Below are positions 1 through 9,421 of a DNA stretch of 64,000 nt, in pieces. A model generated the notes under the pieces. The model worked only from the letters and a program-made list of their open reading frames with translations. It was not told where the DNA came from and ran no database searches. The stretch covers positions 10,382-74,381 of the forward strand of contig CALBHW010000050.1 of NCBI GenBank assembly GCA_937893125.1, in the 5' to 3' direction. Position numbers and translations under genes: made by a program. Source of the DNA: an uncultured Clostridia bacterium (GTDB lineage: Bacteria > Bacillota > Clostridia > Christensenellales > UBA1242). The first letter of the stretch is position 1; each line of letters opens with the position of its first letter.

Positions 1-524
1 AAATTAGTTGGAAGTACTTGATATTTTTCATAAATAAAGTCTTTGTCGATATATGTAGAGTTTTTACCTTTATAATTGATTATTTTGACATTGTTTGTAA
101 CTAATTGATAAAAGTCCTTATCAGAAGACAAAATATATGTGTTTTTGCTGTTGTTATTTGAAATATATGCAATATAATCGTCGCACTCAAAGCCATCGGT
201 TTCAATCCAAGAAATGTGTAGAAAGTCAAGACATTTTTTTATGTAATCTAACTGCTCAAATGGGTTGTTCTCTAATGTGGATAAGTCGGGTCTGCCCTGT
301 TTATATTCCTCGTTTTCTTTTTGTTTATCCACAATTGAATTTTCTCCGTCAAAAACGACAAGACAATTCTCTGCTTTGCAAAAGTTAATTGTCTTTGCTA
401 ATGCACCTATAAATCCGACTGTCGCGGTTATGTCCTTCCCTATGCTGTTTGTAAACGGAAATGGCATTCCGAAAAACATTCTAAAAAGCAAGTTATGCCC
501 GTCTATTAACAATAAATTATCCAT
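1..524 (-). CDS. 5'-3' exonuclease (PolI N-terminal-domain-like), partial
   Basis: Reading the minus strand from the ATG at 524 gives about 174 residues beginning MDNLLLIDGHNLLFRMFF; the gene runs off the left edge. The opening LLIDGHNLLFR, the VVFDGE strand and the TDGFECDDYIAYI and LSSDKDFYQL segments match the metal-binding acidic motifs of the FEN/PolI 5'-3' exonuclease fold, which removes RNA primers or flaps from DNA. Whether this is the front of a full DNA polymerase I or a stand-alone exonuclease cannot be told because the C-terminus is missing. Family assignment is firm; the exact gene name is not. Confidence 0.85.
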   Translation of the reverse strand, partial: MDNLLLIDGHNLLFRMFFGMPFPFTNSIGKDITATVGFIGALAKTINFCKAENCLVVFDGENSIVDKQKENEEYKQGRPDLSTLENNPFEQLDYIKKCLDFLHISWIETDGFECDDYIAYISNNNSKNTYILSSDKDFYQLVTNNVKIINYKGKNSTYIDKDFIYEKYQVLPTN

Positions 525-1056
525 TGTAACCCCTTTTGTGTAAATTTAATGTTTTTTGCTTATTCTTGACTTCATGTTTTTATTTTTTTAAAAAATGTTT
601 GTATGTTTATGGTTGCAAATTTTGTTAAATTGCTATTCTCCCAAAAAAATTCAGATTTTTATTGTTTGTCTATTGTGCTAAAATTTTTAAAGTTATCAAC
701 AAAATGTTAGTTTTATGTTTGTAACTTTTTTGTAGTAAAAGTTATCCACAAAAAAAGTAATAAATGTGTATAGTTATAAAAACATAACAAAAATTTCGAG
801 TCGTGCTAGATGTGGATAACTTCATTATAATATCAAAATTAGTTATAAGATTATAACTATTCTTAAAAATTTTAATTACTTTTATTTGTATCTCTCTAAA
901 ACGATTTTAGCAAGTAACGCAGAAAAATGCAAATACTTTTATTTGAAGTTTTGTCCGAAAAATTTTAAAAGAAAAATTGGCAAATTTGTGCTATTTTATT
1001 TGATTTAAAAGTAATAATATGTTATTATTAGTAGTATTAAATTGGAGGAGTAATCT
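525..1056. promoter_or_regulatory. Intergenic region with three DnaA-box-like 9-mers
   Basis: This 532-bp AT-rich gap separates the divergent exonuclease gene and ftsH. It holds TTATCAACA at 693-701, TTATCCACA at 742-750 and the inverted TGTGGATAA at 811-819. Two are exact matches to the DnaA-box consensus. It must also carry the promoters of both flanking genes, but I see no clear -35/-10 pair. The ftsH ribosome binding site GGAGGAG lies at 1042-1048. Confidence 0.45.
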
Positions 1057-3519
1057 TTGAAGAATAATAATAAGGCAAAAAGTTGGATTTTCTTTGTTAT
1101 TTCTTTGCTTGCAATTGTCTTTTTGATATATTTTTCGCAAAGTGGCAATAACGGGACTAGAATAAATGCGTTTGGCTCAACTGATGACGGCAAAGGTTCG
1201 GTTGTTGAACTTATTGGCGGGAAAAAGAACAGTGAAGGTAATTGGACTTTTACTGGTGAGAGTAAGGTAAAATATATTTCCGTAAATACAAATGGCGTCG
1301 GATTTGTTATTTTAAAGGATAGTAAATACAAAGTAGACTCAATTACTAAATATAGCGACCATTATTTCTATATTATTGACGGCGCGCAACAAACTGAGTT
1401 GCAAGAACTCGTTGATGCGTACAACACTTTTGCTAAAAACCATAACGATGGAAAGGCTGAAACCGATCCAAGTTATATTACGATTGTCGGCGTTGGGACA
1501 ATTCCTGTCGGCTCGTCGTGGTGGGAAGCGGTACTTCCTTATCTTAGTGTCATTGTGGTTGTCGTTTTGGGCGTCATTTTGATTAGAAGCATTTTGGGCG
1601 CGAATTCAAAAAGTTTCAATTTTGGGAAAACCAAGGCGCAAGTTACGCACAACACAAATGTTAAGTTTAGCGATGTTGCTGGAATTGACGAAGAAAAAGA
1701 AGAACTTCAAGAAGTTGTTGAATTTTTGAAAAATCCACAAAAATTTACTGAACTTGGGGCTAAAATCCCTAAGGGTATTTTGCTTGTCGGGTTGCCTGGA
1801 ACGGGTAAAACCTTGCTTGCAAAGGCTATTGCGGGTGAAAGTAATGTTCCTTTCTTCTCAATAAGCGGAAGTGACTTTGTGGAAATGTTCGTTGGGGTGG
1901 GGGCTTCTCGTGTCAGAGACCTTTTCGAACAAGCCAAGAAAGAAGCCCCATGTATCGTTTTTATCGACGAAATTGACGCGGTCGGAAGACAAAGAGGCGC
2001 GGGGCTTGGCGGTGGAAACGACGAAAGAGAGCAAACTTTGAACCAACTTCTTGTTCAAATGGACGGGTTTGAAGGAAATACGGGCGTTATTGTCATCGCG
2101 GCGACAAATAGGGCTGATGTTTTGGACCCTGCCCTTTTAAGGCCTGGGCGTTTTGATAGACAAATATACGTCAATCCGCCTGATGTCAAGGGGCGTGAAA
2201 TGATTTTGAAAATTCACGCAAGAAATAAACCTCTTGACGCGAGCGTGGATTTTAAAAATTTGGCGCGACTTACAAGTGGGTTTACGGGTGCTGACCTTGA
2301 AAACCTTTTAAATGAAGCGGCAATTTTGGCTGCACGCGAAAATAGAAAGAAAATTACAATGACCGACATTTCCGAAAGTATAAATAAGGTTATTATGGGC
2401 CCGCAAAAACGCAGTCGTGTCGTTTCGGATAACGACAAACGCATAACCGCGTGCCACGAATCGGGTCACGCAATTGTTGGGAAAGTTCTTCCACATTGCG
2501 ATGTTGTACAAGAAGTATCAATTATTGCGCGTGGAATGGCGGCGGGCTATACAATAAGTCGCCCTGACAACGACGAAGCGCATATGTCTTATAACAAACT
2601 TATCGACAATATTACAATGATGCTTGGCGGGCGAGTTGCGGAAGAGGTTTTAATAAAAGACATTTCGACTGGCGCGTCAAATGATATTGAGCGCGCGACA
2701 AAAATTGCGCGAAAAATGGTCACAGAATGGGGGATGAGCGCAAAACTTGGCTCGATAAATTACGGGTCAACAAACGAAGTTTTCCTAGGGCGCGACTACC
2801 AATCGCAAGTTAATTACAGCGAAAAAACGGCAGGCGAAATAGACGAAGAAGTTAAGAAAATTATTGACAATTGCTACAAAAGAGCGCGTCAAATTATTGA
2901 ATCGCACCTTAAAGAAATGAACACGATGATTGAGATTTTGCTTGAAAAAGAAACAATCTATTTCAACGAAGTCGAGCTCATTATGAAAGGCAAAACTGCG
3001 CGACAAATTTTGAACATTATGGAAAAAGAAGAGTCGCGAAACAAAGCAAAAATCGAAATTGAACGCGCCGAAGCAGAGCTTGAAAAGGTGAAAAAAGAGC
3101 AAGTTATTAGGCTTAAAACCGCTGAAGCACTACAAAAAGGTGGGGTGATTTCGCAAGAGGACATTGAGAAAATTAAAATTGACTCTGAACGTCTTATTAA
3201 ACAACACGAAGAGCGCGTTGAAAAGGTGAAAAAAGAGCAAGGCGTAAAAGCGAATTCAGTGGTTGCTGAAAAACCAGACGAAAATTTGGGCGAAAATTCT
3301 AGTGAAAAAATTGGTGAAAATGCGGACGAAGATGTGGCTCAAAAGGCAAAAAAATCTTTAAATAGCGACCTAGAAAAAGCCACGACAACAAAAGGCGAAA
3401 ATGCGGAAAATGATTTGAATGAAAAGAGCCAAAAACGACAAAAAAAGACGACTCGCGAGACAAAAAAAGGTCTAAAAAACGAAAAAAATGGGAAAAATGA
3501 TACACAAAAGGACGACTAA
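1057..3519 (+). CDS. ftsH: ATP-dependent zinc metalloprotease FtsH with long C-terminal extension
   Basis: Membrane-anchored AAA+ protease that degrades misfolded membrane proteins and short-lived regulators. Two membrane segments (about residues 10-26 and 155-180) flank an extracytoplasmic domain. The AAA domain has Walker A GLPGTGKT (245-252), Walker B VFIDEID (301-307) and the second region of homology around RPGRFDRQI. The zinc site is HESGH (467-471; HEAGH is usual) with the third ligand Asp in STGASNDIE (about 543). The start is TTG at 1057, placed by GGAGGAG 9 nt upstream. At 820 aa it is much longer than the usual 610-650; the extra part after about residue 655 is a charged coiled-coil-like and disordered tail. 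Confidence 0.97.
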   Translation: MKNNNKAKSWIFFVISLLAIVFLIYFSQSGNNGTRINAFGSTDDGKGSVVELIGGKKNSEGNWTFTGESKVKYISVNTNGVGFVILKDSKYKVDSITKYSDHYFYIIDGAQQTELQELVDAYNTFAKNHNDGKAETDPSYITIVGVGTIPVGSSWWEAVLPYLSVIVVVVLGVILIRSILGANSKSFNFGKTKAQVTHNTNVKFSDVAGIDEEKEELQEVVEFLKNPQKFTELGAKIPKGILLVGLPGTGKTLLAKAIAGESNVPFFSISGSDFVEMFVGVGASRVRDLFEQAKKEAPCIVFIDEIDAVGRQRGAGLGGGNDEREQTLNQLLVQMDGFEGNTGVIVIAATNRADVLDPALLRPGRFDRQIYVNPPDVKGREMILKIHARNKPLDASVDFKNLARLTSGFTGADLENLLNEAAILAARENRKKITMTDISESINKVIMGPQKRSRVVSDNDKRITACHESGHAIVGKVLPHCDVVQEVSIIARGMAAGYTISRPDNDEAHMSYNKLIDNITMMLGGRVAEEVLIKDISTGASNDIERATKIARKMVTEWGMSAKLGSINYGSTNEVFLGRDYQSQVNYSEKTAGEIDEEVKKIIDNCYKRARQIIESHLKEMNTMIEILLEKETIYFNEVELIMKGKTARQILNIMEKEESRNKAKIEIERAEAELEKVKKEQVIRLKTAEALQKGGVISQEDIEKIKIDSERLIKQHEERVEKVKKEQGVKANSVVAEKPDENLGENSSEKIGENADEDVAQKAKKSLNSDLEKATTTKGENAENDLNEKSQKRQKKTTRETKKGLKNEKNGKNDTQKDD

Positions 3520-3522
3520 AAA

Positions 3523-4164
3523 ATGAAGAAGATTATTATTTGTACGGTTTCAATTGGGCTGGTATTGGTGGTTGGGCTTACAGCTCTTATCATGGCGCTT
3601 GTTCCTGTCGGGCAAAACAATTTTATTGTCAAGCCAACTAATGTTTACTTTTTGAACGAAACAACCAAGAAAAATGGTGACGAATGGTGCAAGTTTAGGT
3701 CAAATTATAGTACTGACGAAAAAGAAAAACTTGATGAGCTTTATCGAATTTTTAATGAAGGGTTCTCTCAAAAAGCATTAACTGCACTCTTTAAAGGCGA
3801 ACTAAATGACAAGGTTGAAACTCACTATGAAAAAAGCGTTGGAACAGAAAATTATGTTAGACGCGACGGAGATTCAACACATTTGACAATCGTATTTGAA
3901 TATGCCGAAGAACAAACAATTAAGGCTGATGACAGAAGTTATAATTATAAGTATTTGTTCTTCCAAATTAGTAATTCGACTGAACGTGTAGAATATTTGT
4001 TTGGTGTTTCGAATTCTGTTTCGCTTGAATCTTCTAGTAGGTATTTGTCCTACAATTATTGGTTTACAACAAAAATGAACGCGACAAAACTTTATGACCA
4101 TATTGCTGAACTAGAATTTAATGTTGAAGGGTCGCCAACTCACATCATCGATTCAAGAGCATAA
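3523..4164 (+). CDS. Membrane-anchored or secreted hypothetical protein
   Basis: 213 aa. Residues 4-27 form a hydrophobic helix after KK, either an uncleaved signal anchor or a signal peptide; the rest is polar and would lie outside the membrane. I recognise no family. It starts 3 nt after the ftsH stop and is followed by an intrinsic terminator, so it is very likely the last gene of an ftsH operon and may be an FtsH partner or substrate; that role is only inferred from position. Confidence 0.75.
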   Translation: MKKIIICTVSIGLVLVVGLTALIMALVPVGQNNFIVKPTNVYFLNETTKKNGDEWCKFRSNYSTDEKEKLDELYRIFNEGFSQKALTALFKGELNDKVETHYEKSVGTENYVRRDGDSTHLTIVFEYAEEQTIKADDRSYNYKYLFFQISNSTERVEYLFGVSNSVSLESSSRYLSYNYWFTTKMNATKLYDHIAELEFNVEGSPTHIIDSRA

Positions 4165-4188
4165 GTTGATAATTTAAAATTTTGATTA

Positions 4189-4224
4189 AAAAAAATCGGG
4201 TTTTATAATAGGCTCGATTTTTTT
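4189..4224 (+). terminator. Intrinsic terminator of the ftsH operon
   Basis: A-tract plus ATCGGG pairs with CTCGAT plus T-run (one G-T pair) around a short loop; seven T residues follow. It lies 25 nt after the stop of the preceding gene. Confidence 0.8.
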
Positions 4225-4723
4225 GTGCTTTTAAATTTTTTGACATAAAACTAGTTTCTTAATTTTCGTAAGTAAAAAGGTTTACTTAACAAATAAATTT
4301 TTATAAATTAGATTTAATAATCCGTTTTAAAACTGACCTTCCAAAAAAAAATGAAAATTTTAAAAAATTGGCTTTATAAAAAATTATTGCTTTTTGTAAA
4401 TAAGTTAAAAAACTTTTAATAAAAGGATTTTTTTAAAAAAATTGGTTTAGTAAAAAAAAATTATTTATATAAAAATCTCATTAAATCTTTAAAAATATGC
4501 ATAATAAAAACGGTTTAAAAGGCCGAAAAAATGATACAACTTTTTTGCAAAAATTTTTATTTTTTTCGTAAAAAAAAGACAAATAATTTTTAAAAATATT
4601 TGCCTATTTTTTTTACTATTTTTTTGTGAATTTTTAAAGAATTTTTTTATATTTTTTCGCCTTTATTTTAAAGGAATTTATTGGTTTTTAATTGTGGTTA
4701 AAATTAAACGAAATATTCTAAAA
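4225..4723. other. Extremely AT-rich gap without a gene
   Basis: About 500 bp dominated by A and T tracts. I find no ORF, RNA gene or clear promoter on either strand. It separates the rightward ftsH operon from two leftward genes, so it is a convergent intergenic region. Confidence 0.6.
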
Positions 4724-5071
4724 TTATCTCTCAACTTCAGAGTCTTTTTTCGCGGATTTTTCCTTTAAAAGTTGTTGCCAAGATTCTGAATAATCTGTGA
4801 CATCTCCTGTTGGTTCATTTGTTAAAACAAAGTGAGAATTGTTTGCATTAAAAACCATATTGTAAGACGCGTGCCCGTCGTTACCAAATGCTTTAAGTTC
4901 GTAAGGTCTAAAAGCAAAATCTTCGCTTTCTGATAGTTCGAGTGTTTCGTCTGTTAGGTTCTCGATTGCGACTCTTCTTGGATTAAAAATTCTTCCGCTC
5001 CATTCTTCGTCAGCACAAAAACTGTTGACTGCTTTTTTAATGTCTTCTGAAGTATAAATCTTTTTACTCAT
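4724..5071 (-). CDS. Conserved-looking hypothetical protein
   Basis: 115 aa, acidic, no membrane segment or signal peptide, no family recognised. The start ATG at 5071 is preceded on the minus strand by a GGAG-like site. It lies 87 nt downstream of the HD-domain gene, in the same direction, and may be co-transcribed with it. Confidence 0.6.
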   Translation of the reverse strand: MSKKIYTSEDIKKAVNSFCADEEWSGRIFNPRRVAIENLTDETLELSESEDFAFRPYELKAFGNDGHASYNMVFNANNSHFVLTNEPTGDVTDYSESWQQLLKEKSAKKDSEVER

Positions 5072-5158
5072 TTTAAATTCTCCTTTTTTATTTAATTATT
5101 TTACATCTTTTTAGCATTTTTGCAATTCAAATAGTTGATAGAAGTATGCAAAAAACGA

Positions 5159-5962
5159 TTACAGTGCTTGCTCTTGGAATTTTTCTCTATTTTGCGCGTC
5201 TTTTTTAAAACGATAGCCTTCTTTTGTAAGAACAAAACCTTTTGTCCACTCTTTATTTAAGTTTGGGCTGTAAAGATTTGTAAGTGTGTTTCGTGTTTTG
5301 CCATAAGTCGTGTATGCCCCGCTGTCGCAAGTTTGAAGAACTCTTGCCATAGTTGACAATGCGTCTACGCTGTGCGAAGAGCAATCAAAATTATTTACTC
5401 GTAGCAACTTTTCTGACATTTTGTTTAAAACTTTTAAAGCATAGTCGTCGTTACGGACATAGTAATTTGAAGTCGCACACTCCAAAATTTGCGTCAAATT
5501 TGTGATGAAAAGAGCAAGTTTTTTACTGTTTTCGACATCAATTTTTAGGTCAAAAAACAATTTTAGCGCTTTTTCGTTGTATAACTCAAATTTTTCGTTT
5601 GCGCCAACTAAATGTCCGCGCGATTCTCTTCGCTTTTCTTCCGCTTTTCCGATGTCGTGGCAAAAAATAATTAAATTCATTATCGCTCTTGTGTCTTTGG
5701 AACAAGCAAGCGTGTCAACAAAATTTTCTTCAAAAAAAGTCATTACTGATTCGGTATGCTCGCCAAGAGTGAAACCTTCCCAAAGTCCAATTTGGCTCGC
5801 AAAATCGGTTTTGAGTTCTTTTCTTGTGTGTGCTAAAGCGTATTCCATAACATCTTTTGGGGAATTTGAAAAGTTGTCGATTATTTCTTCGTTTCCTAAA
5901 AGATTCGCTAAATCATTTGACAGGTCAGAGCAAATTCTCAAATTTTTTAGTTTATTTGTCAT
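5159..5962 (-). CDS. HD-domain metal-dependent phosphohydrolase-like protein
   Basis: 267 aa. An early histidine (TLGEHTESVM) followed by FCHDIGKAEEKRRE gives the H...HD signature of HD-domain phosphohydrolases, which use divalent metals to hydrolyse nucleotide phosphate bonds. The later GHLVGANEKFEL segment fits a further metal ligand. The substrate cannot be inferred; an HD nucleotidase, an RNA/nucleotide hydrolase or a cyclic-nucleotide enzyme are all possible. Start ATG at 5962. Confidence 0.7.
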   Translation of the reverse strand: MTNKLKNLRICSDLSNDLANLLGNEEIIDNFSNSPKDVMEYALAHTRKELKTDFASQIGLWEGFTLGEHTESVMTFFEENFVDTLACSKDTRAIMNLIIFCHDIGKAEEKRRESRGHLVGANEKFELYNEKALKLFFDLKIDVENSKKLALFITNLTQILECATSNYYVRNDDYALKVLNKMSEKLLRVNNFDCSSHSVDALSTMARVLQTCDSGAYTTYGKTRNTLTNLYSPNLNKEWTKGFVLTKEGYRFKKDAQNREKFQEQAL

Positions 5963-6255
5963 TTTCCACCTTCAAGGACATTATTTTAAAACAAATAGCC
6001 CAAAAAGTCAATAATGAAAAGACTATTTGCGACAAGTTTTCCACAAAAATTAGCGTTTTGTTAATAACTTTTTGATAGAAAAAGATATTTTTATTATTAA
6101 AAGTTGTGTTTGATGATGTGTTTTTTATAACCTATTATAATTATAACTTCGCGACACCGAAAGATATTTGCGCTCCGCCAAAAATTTTGACCGTTGATGA
6201 CTCTATTCGTTTCATTTGTAATGACATAGCATTTCCAACACTCATTATGCGCTAG

Positions 6256-6324
6256 CAAAATATCGTTGTGTTAGGAATATTGTTTGTAAAAGAAATATCA
6301 TTTACGCCACAAAATATCATTGTG
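6256..6324. repeat. Degenerate short direct repeats
   Basis: CAAAATATCGTTGTG at 6256-6270 recurs with one change (CAAAATATCATTGTG) at 6310-6324. A related GAAATATCATTT lies between them at 6292-6303. They sit between the HD gene and the tRNA and look like a decayed small repeat element; no coding function is supported. Confidence 0.5.
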
Positions 6325-6362
6325 AAAAAAGGAAGTCAAGCGAGACTTCCTTTTTGTCTATT

Positions 6363-6436
6363 TGGAGCAGGTAACGGGAATCGGACCCGTATTTCTTGCT
6401 TGGGAAGCAAATGTTTTACCACTAAACTATACCTGC
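6363..6436 (-). tRNA. tRNA-Gly (anticodon CCC)
   Basis: Minus strand, 74 nt including an encoded CCA. Acceptor arms GCAGGTA and TACCTGC pair; the anticodon arm TTTGC-TTCCCAA-GCAAG puts CCC at positions 34-36; the T arm is ACGGG-TCCGATT-CCCGT. The discriminator is U, as usual for bacterial tRNA-Gly. It decodes GGG. Confidence 0.95.
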
Positions 6437-6733
6437 ATATTTTGACTTTAATAAGTTATCATATTTTTATAAAAAAAGCAAGTAAAATTGGAAAGTTAGT
6501 GCGGAGTTTTAAAAATAAAGTAAAAATGCACACTGATTTATTGGACAAAATGGGCAAATTAAATTAAAATATTTATAGAAAGAAAAATTTTGAAATATTT
6601 TCAAAATTTGTATCATCTAAAACGCTATTCTTATATTGGGATACGAGTAAACTTTTTGGTTTAACTTTCGATAACATCTTGTTTTATAAGGTTAACTTTG
6701 GGTGGGGCATTAAAATTAAAAAAGGAGATAAAA

Positions 6734-7501
6734 ATGGGATTTTGGACTTATGAAAGTGCTAACGATGTAAATTTTATGTTCAACAAAAATCATTTGGTTG
6801 TCATCCTTTTTTCGCTTGTTATAATTGTGTTTTTAACGATGTATGCGTGTAGAAAGAGTCTGAAATTTCAAAAAATTTTAATAACTGTTTTGCTACTTTT
6901 GGGACTTATTTTGCAAGGATTGAGAATTTTTTGGCGCTACAAATTTTTGGAAAATACGGGCGAAGTGATTACATTTTTAAAAGTAGTCGAGCCTAGTTTT
7001 TTCCTTTTGTCTTTTTTATTGAGCGTTCCGATTTTGATTTTTGCACTTTTTAGGAAACGAAACGAAGATTCGCGCGTGTTTGGGCTTAGTTTTGTGTACA
7101 ATATTGCGACTTTAAATGGAATTATATCCCTTGTTTATCCAAATTTTTTGGTGCAGAATTTTGAAATTTATCATTTTTGCAACCTTTCTAGCGTGCTTGT
7201 TAGGTGTTTTGTCATAACAATTGGGCTGATTTTGGCGTTTTCAAAATGGATTCCGCTTGGAGAATATCTCGACCTTTATCGCGCAATTTTTTCGTTGTTG
7301 TTTTTTGGAGCGGTTTGTGCTATATTAGGTTTTGTTTTGAAAGGCGACAACTTGTTCTATGTGGAATATTGCCCAATTTTTGAAATGCTCGGATTGACGC
7401 TAAGATTTCCATTTCAATATATTGTGCTTGGGGTATTTATGTTTATGTTCCAGTGCGCGATGTACTTGCCTTTTAGGCTAAAAAAGAAAAAAGAAGAGTA
7501 A
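6734..7501 (+). CDS. Polytopic integral membrane protein (possibly YwaF/TMEM164-like)
   Basis: 255 aa with six or seven hydrophobic segments spread over its length and a positively charged C-terminus (RLKKKKEE). The start ATG at 6734 is chosen for its AAAGGAG site, rather than a longer frame from 6698. The size, N-terminal FW and segment pattern resemble the YwaF/TP0381 family of small membrane proteins, but I see no decisive motif. It ends 9 nt before ychF and so is probably in its operon. Confidence 0.65.
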   Translation: MGFWTYESANDVNFMFNKNHLVVILFSLVIIVFLTMYACRKSLKFQKILITVLLLLGLILQGLRIFWRYKFLENTGEVITFLKVVEPSFFLLSFLLSVPILIFALFRKRNEDSRVFGLSFVYNIATLNGIISLVYPNFLVQNFEIYHFCNLSSVLVRCFVITIGLILAFSKWIPLGEYLDLYRAIFSLLFFGAVCAILGFVLKGDNLFYVEYCPIFEMLGLTLRFPFQYIVLGVFMFMFQCAMYLPFRLKKKKEE

Positions 7502-7510
7502 GGAGAAAAT

Positions 7511-8605
7511 ATGAAATTAGGTGTTGTTGGTTTGCCAAATGTGGGCAAAAGCACTCTTTTTAATGCGATAACTAAGGCGGGAGCGGAAAGCGCGAACTAC
7601 CCTTTTTGTACGATTGAACCAAATGTCGGGATCGTTGATGTGCCAGATGAAAGGCTGGATGTTTTAACAAAACTTTATAACGCCAAAAAGACCACGCCAG
7701 CGCAAATTGAATTTGTCGACATAGCGGGACTTGTTAAGGGCGCTAGCAAGGGCGAAGGCTTGGGAAATAAATTTTTGAGCCACATTAGAGAAGTCGACGC
7801 GATTGTCCACGTGGTCAGGTGTTTTGATGACGAAAAAATTATCCACGTCGAAGGCTCGGTCAATCCACTTCGTGACATTCAAACAATAAATCTTGAACTT
7901 ATTTTGGCTGACCTTGAGAGTATCGATAAGTACATTGACAAGGAAAATAAACTATTGAAAGCGGGGGCGACCACTAAAGAGCATATCGTTCTGTTAAACA
8001 CGATAAAAAATACGCTTGAAAACGAAAAACCAGTCAGAAGCCTTGTGCTAAACGACGAGCAAAAGGATTATGTAGACAAGTTGTTTTTGCTTACAACGAA
8101 ACCAGTAATTTATGTTGCGAACATCTCTGAAAACGACATTTTGAAAGAGCCAAGCGGAATTGAATATGTAAAAGAAGTGTTGGACTATGCTGAAAAAGAA
8201 AACGCGGAAGTTTTGCCTTTAAGTTGCAAAATTGAAGAAGAGTTGTCTCAACTTGACGCGGATGAGCGCGAACTTTTTAAGAGTGAACTCGGGCTAAATA
8301 AGAGCGGACTTGAAAAATTGATTGTCACTAGTTATCGCACACTGGGGCTTATGAGTTATTTGACTGCGGGCGAAAAAGAAGTGCGCGCGTGGACAATTAA
8401 AATCGGAACAAGAGCGCCACAAGCGGCGGGAAAAATCCACAGTGACTTTGAAAAAGGTTTTATCCGCGCGGAAATTGTCAAATATGACGACCTTGTTGCA
8501 CTTGGAAGTTTTAACAACGCAAAAGAAAAAGGAAAAGTTTTATCTGTCGGCAAAGACTATGTTATGCAAGACGGCGACGTTGTTTTGTTTAAGTTTAATG
8601 TCTAA
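7511..8605 (+). CDS. ychF: Redox-regulated ribosome-binding ATPase YchF
   Basis: 364 aa, the usual length. Obg-type P-loop GLPNVGKST at the N-terminus, switch region VDIAGLVKGASKGEGLGN, and NISEND in place of the guanine-specific NKxD, which is the known basis of YchF preferring ATP. The C-terminal TGS-like domain includes the RAWTIKIGTRAPQAAGKIHS region and FIRAE near the end. It is a cytosolic ATPase that binds ribosomes and is linked to stress responses. Start ATG at 7511 with AAGGAG upstream. Confidence 0.97.
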   Translation: MKLGVVGLPNVGKSTLFNAITKAGAESANYPFCTIEPNVGIVDVPDERLDVLTKLYNAKKTTPAQIEFVDIAGLVKGASKGEGLGNKFLSHIREVDAIVHVVRCFDDEKIIHVEGSVNPLRDIQTINLELILADLESIDKYIDKENKLLKAGATTKEHIVLLNTIKNTLENEKPVRSLVLNDEQKDYVDKLFLLTTKPVIYVANISENDILKEPSGIEYVKEVLDYAEKENAEVLPLSCKIEEELSQLDADERELFKSELGLNKSGLEKLIVTSYRTLGLMSYLTAGEKEVRAWTIKIGTRAPQAAGKIHSDFEKGFIRAEIVKYDDLVALGSFNNAKEKGKVLSVGKDYVMQDGDVVLFKFNV

Positions 8606-8994
8606 TATTTTTGCGCTTACTTAAATAAAAATATTTTTTAAAACATTTTGACTAGTGCAAATTATAACAAGTTATGATATTGTAATGTAAACTACGTGAT
8701 GTTGCTTTGCTCTCTTCGTTCGCAAATCAATTTGCTAGACGCAAATCCACAACGAGTTGTGGCATCACTAGTTTGAATAAACATCAGTTTTGCTGGTGAG
8801 CGAGCTCTCCGACAAAACTTCCGATAATATTAAATAACTATTAGTTTTTTAAATTACAACAAAATTTTTGATGTTAGATAGTATTTGTTCGTGAGACAAT
8901 CATAATGATATTATTTAGATGTTATTTGTTATATAAAGAGTTTTTTAGTTGAGGTTAAAAAGTAAAAGTCTATCAATTAGAAAAATGTTTTAAT
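8606..8994. other. Gene-free region downstream of ychF
   Basis: I find no ORF of credible length on either strand. The region contains the nested palindrome at 8691-8772 (listed separately) and otherwise A/T-rich sequence. It ends at the bidirectional-looking terminator at 8995-9023. Confidence 0.5.
8691..8772. repeat. Nested inverted repeats (cloverleaf-like element)
   Basis: An outer imperfect stem, ACTACGTGATG at 8691-8701 against CATCACTAGT at 8763-8772, encloses two perfect hairpins: GCAAAT-CA-ATTTGC (8722-8735) and CCACAAC-GA-GTTGTGG (8747-8762). It does not fold as a tRNA and has no T-run. It could be a small palindromic mobile repeat or part of an RNA. Confidence 0.55.
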
Positions 8995-9146
8995 AAAAAA
9001 GCACCACTTTCGTGGTGCTTTTTAGTAAGATTGCAAGGGAACGGGATTGAAAAGAGATTATCCAATAATTATAATTTTTGAATTTGTTCCTTGCAATAAT
9101 ACCCCGAGCATTGGATCAAAAAAGGGGATTTATCTTTTTTAATCCT
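8995..9146 (-). ncRNA. Candidate small RNA with own promoter and terminator
   Basis: On the minus strand a consensus promoter (9181-9153) predicts a start near 9146, and transcription would stop at a perfect terminator: GCACCAC-GAAA-GTGGTGC followed by six T (9018-8995). The roughly 150-nt transcript has no convincing ORF. ATTGCAAGGAAC pairs with GTTCCCTTGCAAT with one bulge, CCCC can pair with CGGGG earlier, and GATCCAAT can pair with ATTGGAT in the loop. I do not recognise it as 6S, tmRNA, SRP or a known riboswitch. The XRE operator lies inside its promoter. Confidence 0.65.
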
Positions 9147-9152
9147 ACCATA

Positions 9153-9181
9153 ATTATACAAGTAGATTTCTACTTTGTCAA
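9153..9181 (-). promoter_or_regulatory. Consensus sigma-A promoter of the small RNA, with operator in the spacer
   Basis: Minus strand: TTGACA (9181-9176), a 17-nt spacer, TATAAT (9158-9153). Both hexamers are perfect. The spacer contains the palindrome AGTAGA-AA-TCTACT, so a repressor bound there would block RNA polymerase directly. Confidence 0.85.
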
Positions 9182-9203
9182 CATATTTAAGTAAATTTCT
9201 ACT
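9161..9203. promoter_or_regulatory. Paired operators between the small RNA and the XRE gene
   Basis: A perfect inverted repeat AGTAGA-TT-TCTACT (9161-9174) and a near-identical copy AGTAAATTTCTACT (9190-9203) are 29 bp apart, close to three helical turns. They fill the region between the leftward RNA promoter and the rightward XRE gene at 9215, as expected for operators that repress both directions. Confidence 0.65.
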
Positions 9204-9214
9204 AAAATAATTAT

Positions 9215-9421
9215 ATGGGCAATATAATTTCTACAAGAATTTACGAATTACGAAAGGAAAATAATTTATCACAACTTGAACTCGCAAAACGAATCGGTGT
9301 TACTCAAAAGGCGATTGACTTTTGGGAAAAGGGGACAAACGAACCAAAAGCGACTTATATAATAAGGCTTGCGCAAGTTTTGTCTGTCACTACCGACTAT
9401 TTGCTGGGACTAGAAAACTAG
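9215..9421 (+). CDS. XRE-family helix-turn-helix repressor
   Basis: 68 aa, essentially one HTH_3 domain: RIYELRKENNLSQLELAKRI, then GVTQKAIDFWEKGTNEP as turn and recognition helix, and VTTDYLLGLEN at the end, typical of small Cro/CI-like regulators. It has no dimerisation or peptidase domain. It is divergent from the candidate small RNA and the shared operators suggest it regulates that RNA and itself. Confidence 0.9.
   Translation: MGNIISTRIYELRKENNLSQLELAKRIGVTQKAIDFWEKGTNEPKATYIIRLAQVLSVTTDYLLGLEN

Noticed and set aside
525..1056. Chromosomal origin of replication
   Set aside because: DnaA boxes are few and none of the usual origin genes are near.
6268..6567. 99-aa ORF over the tRNA-Gly
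   Set aside because: It reads through the antisense of a well-formed tRNA and has no other support.
8995..9146. 6S RNA, tmRNA or a known riboswitch
   Set aside because: I could not match the expected secondary structure or conserved core; left as an unnamed candidate RNA.
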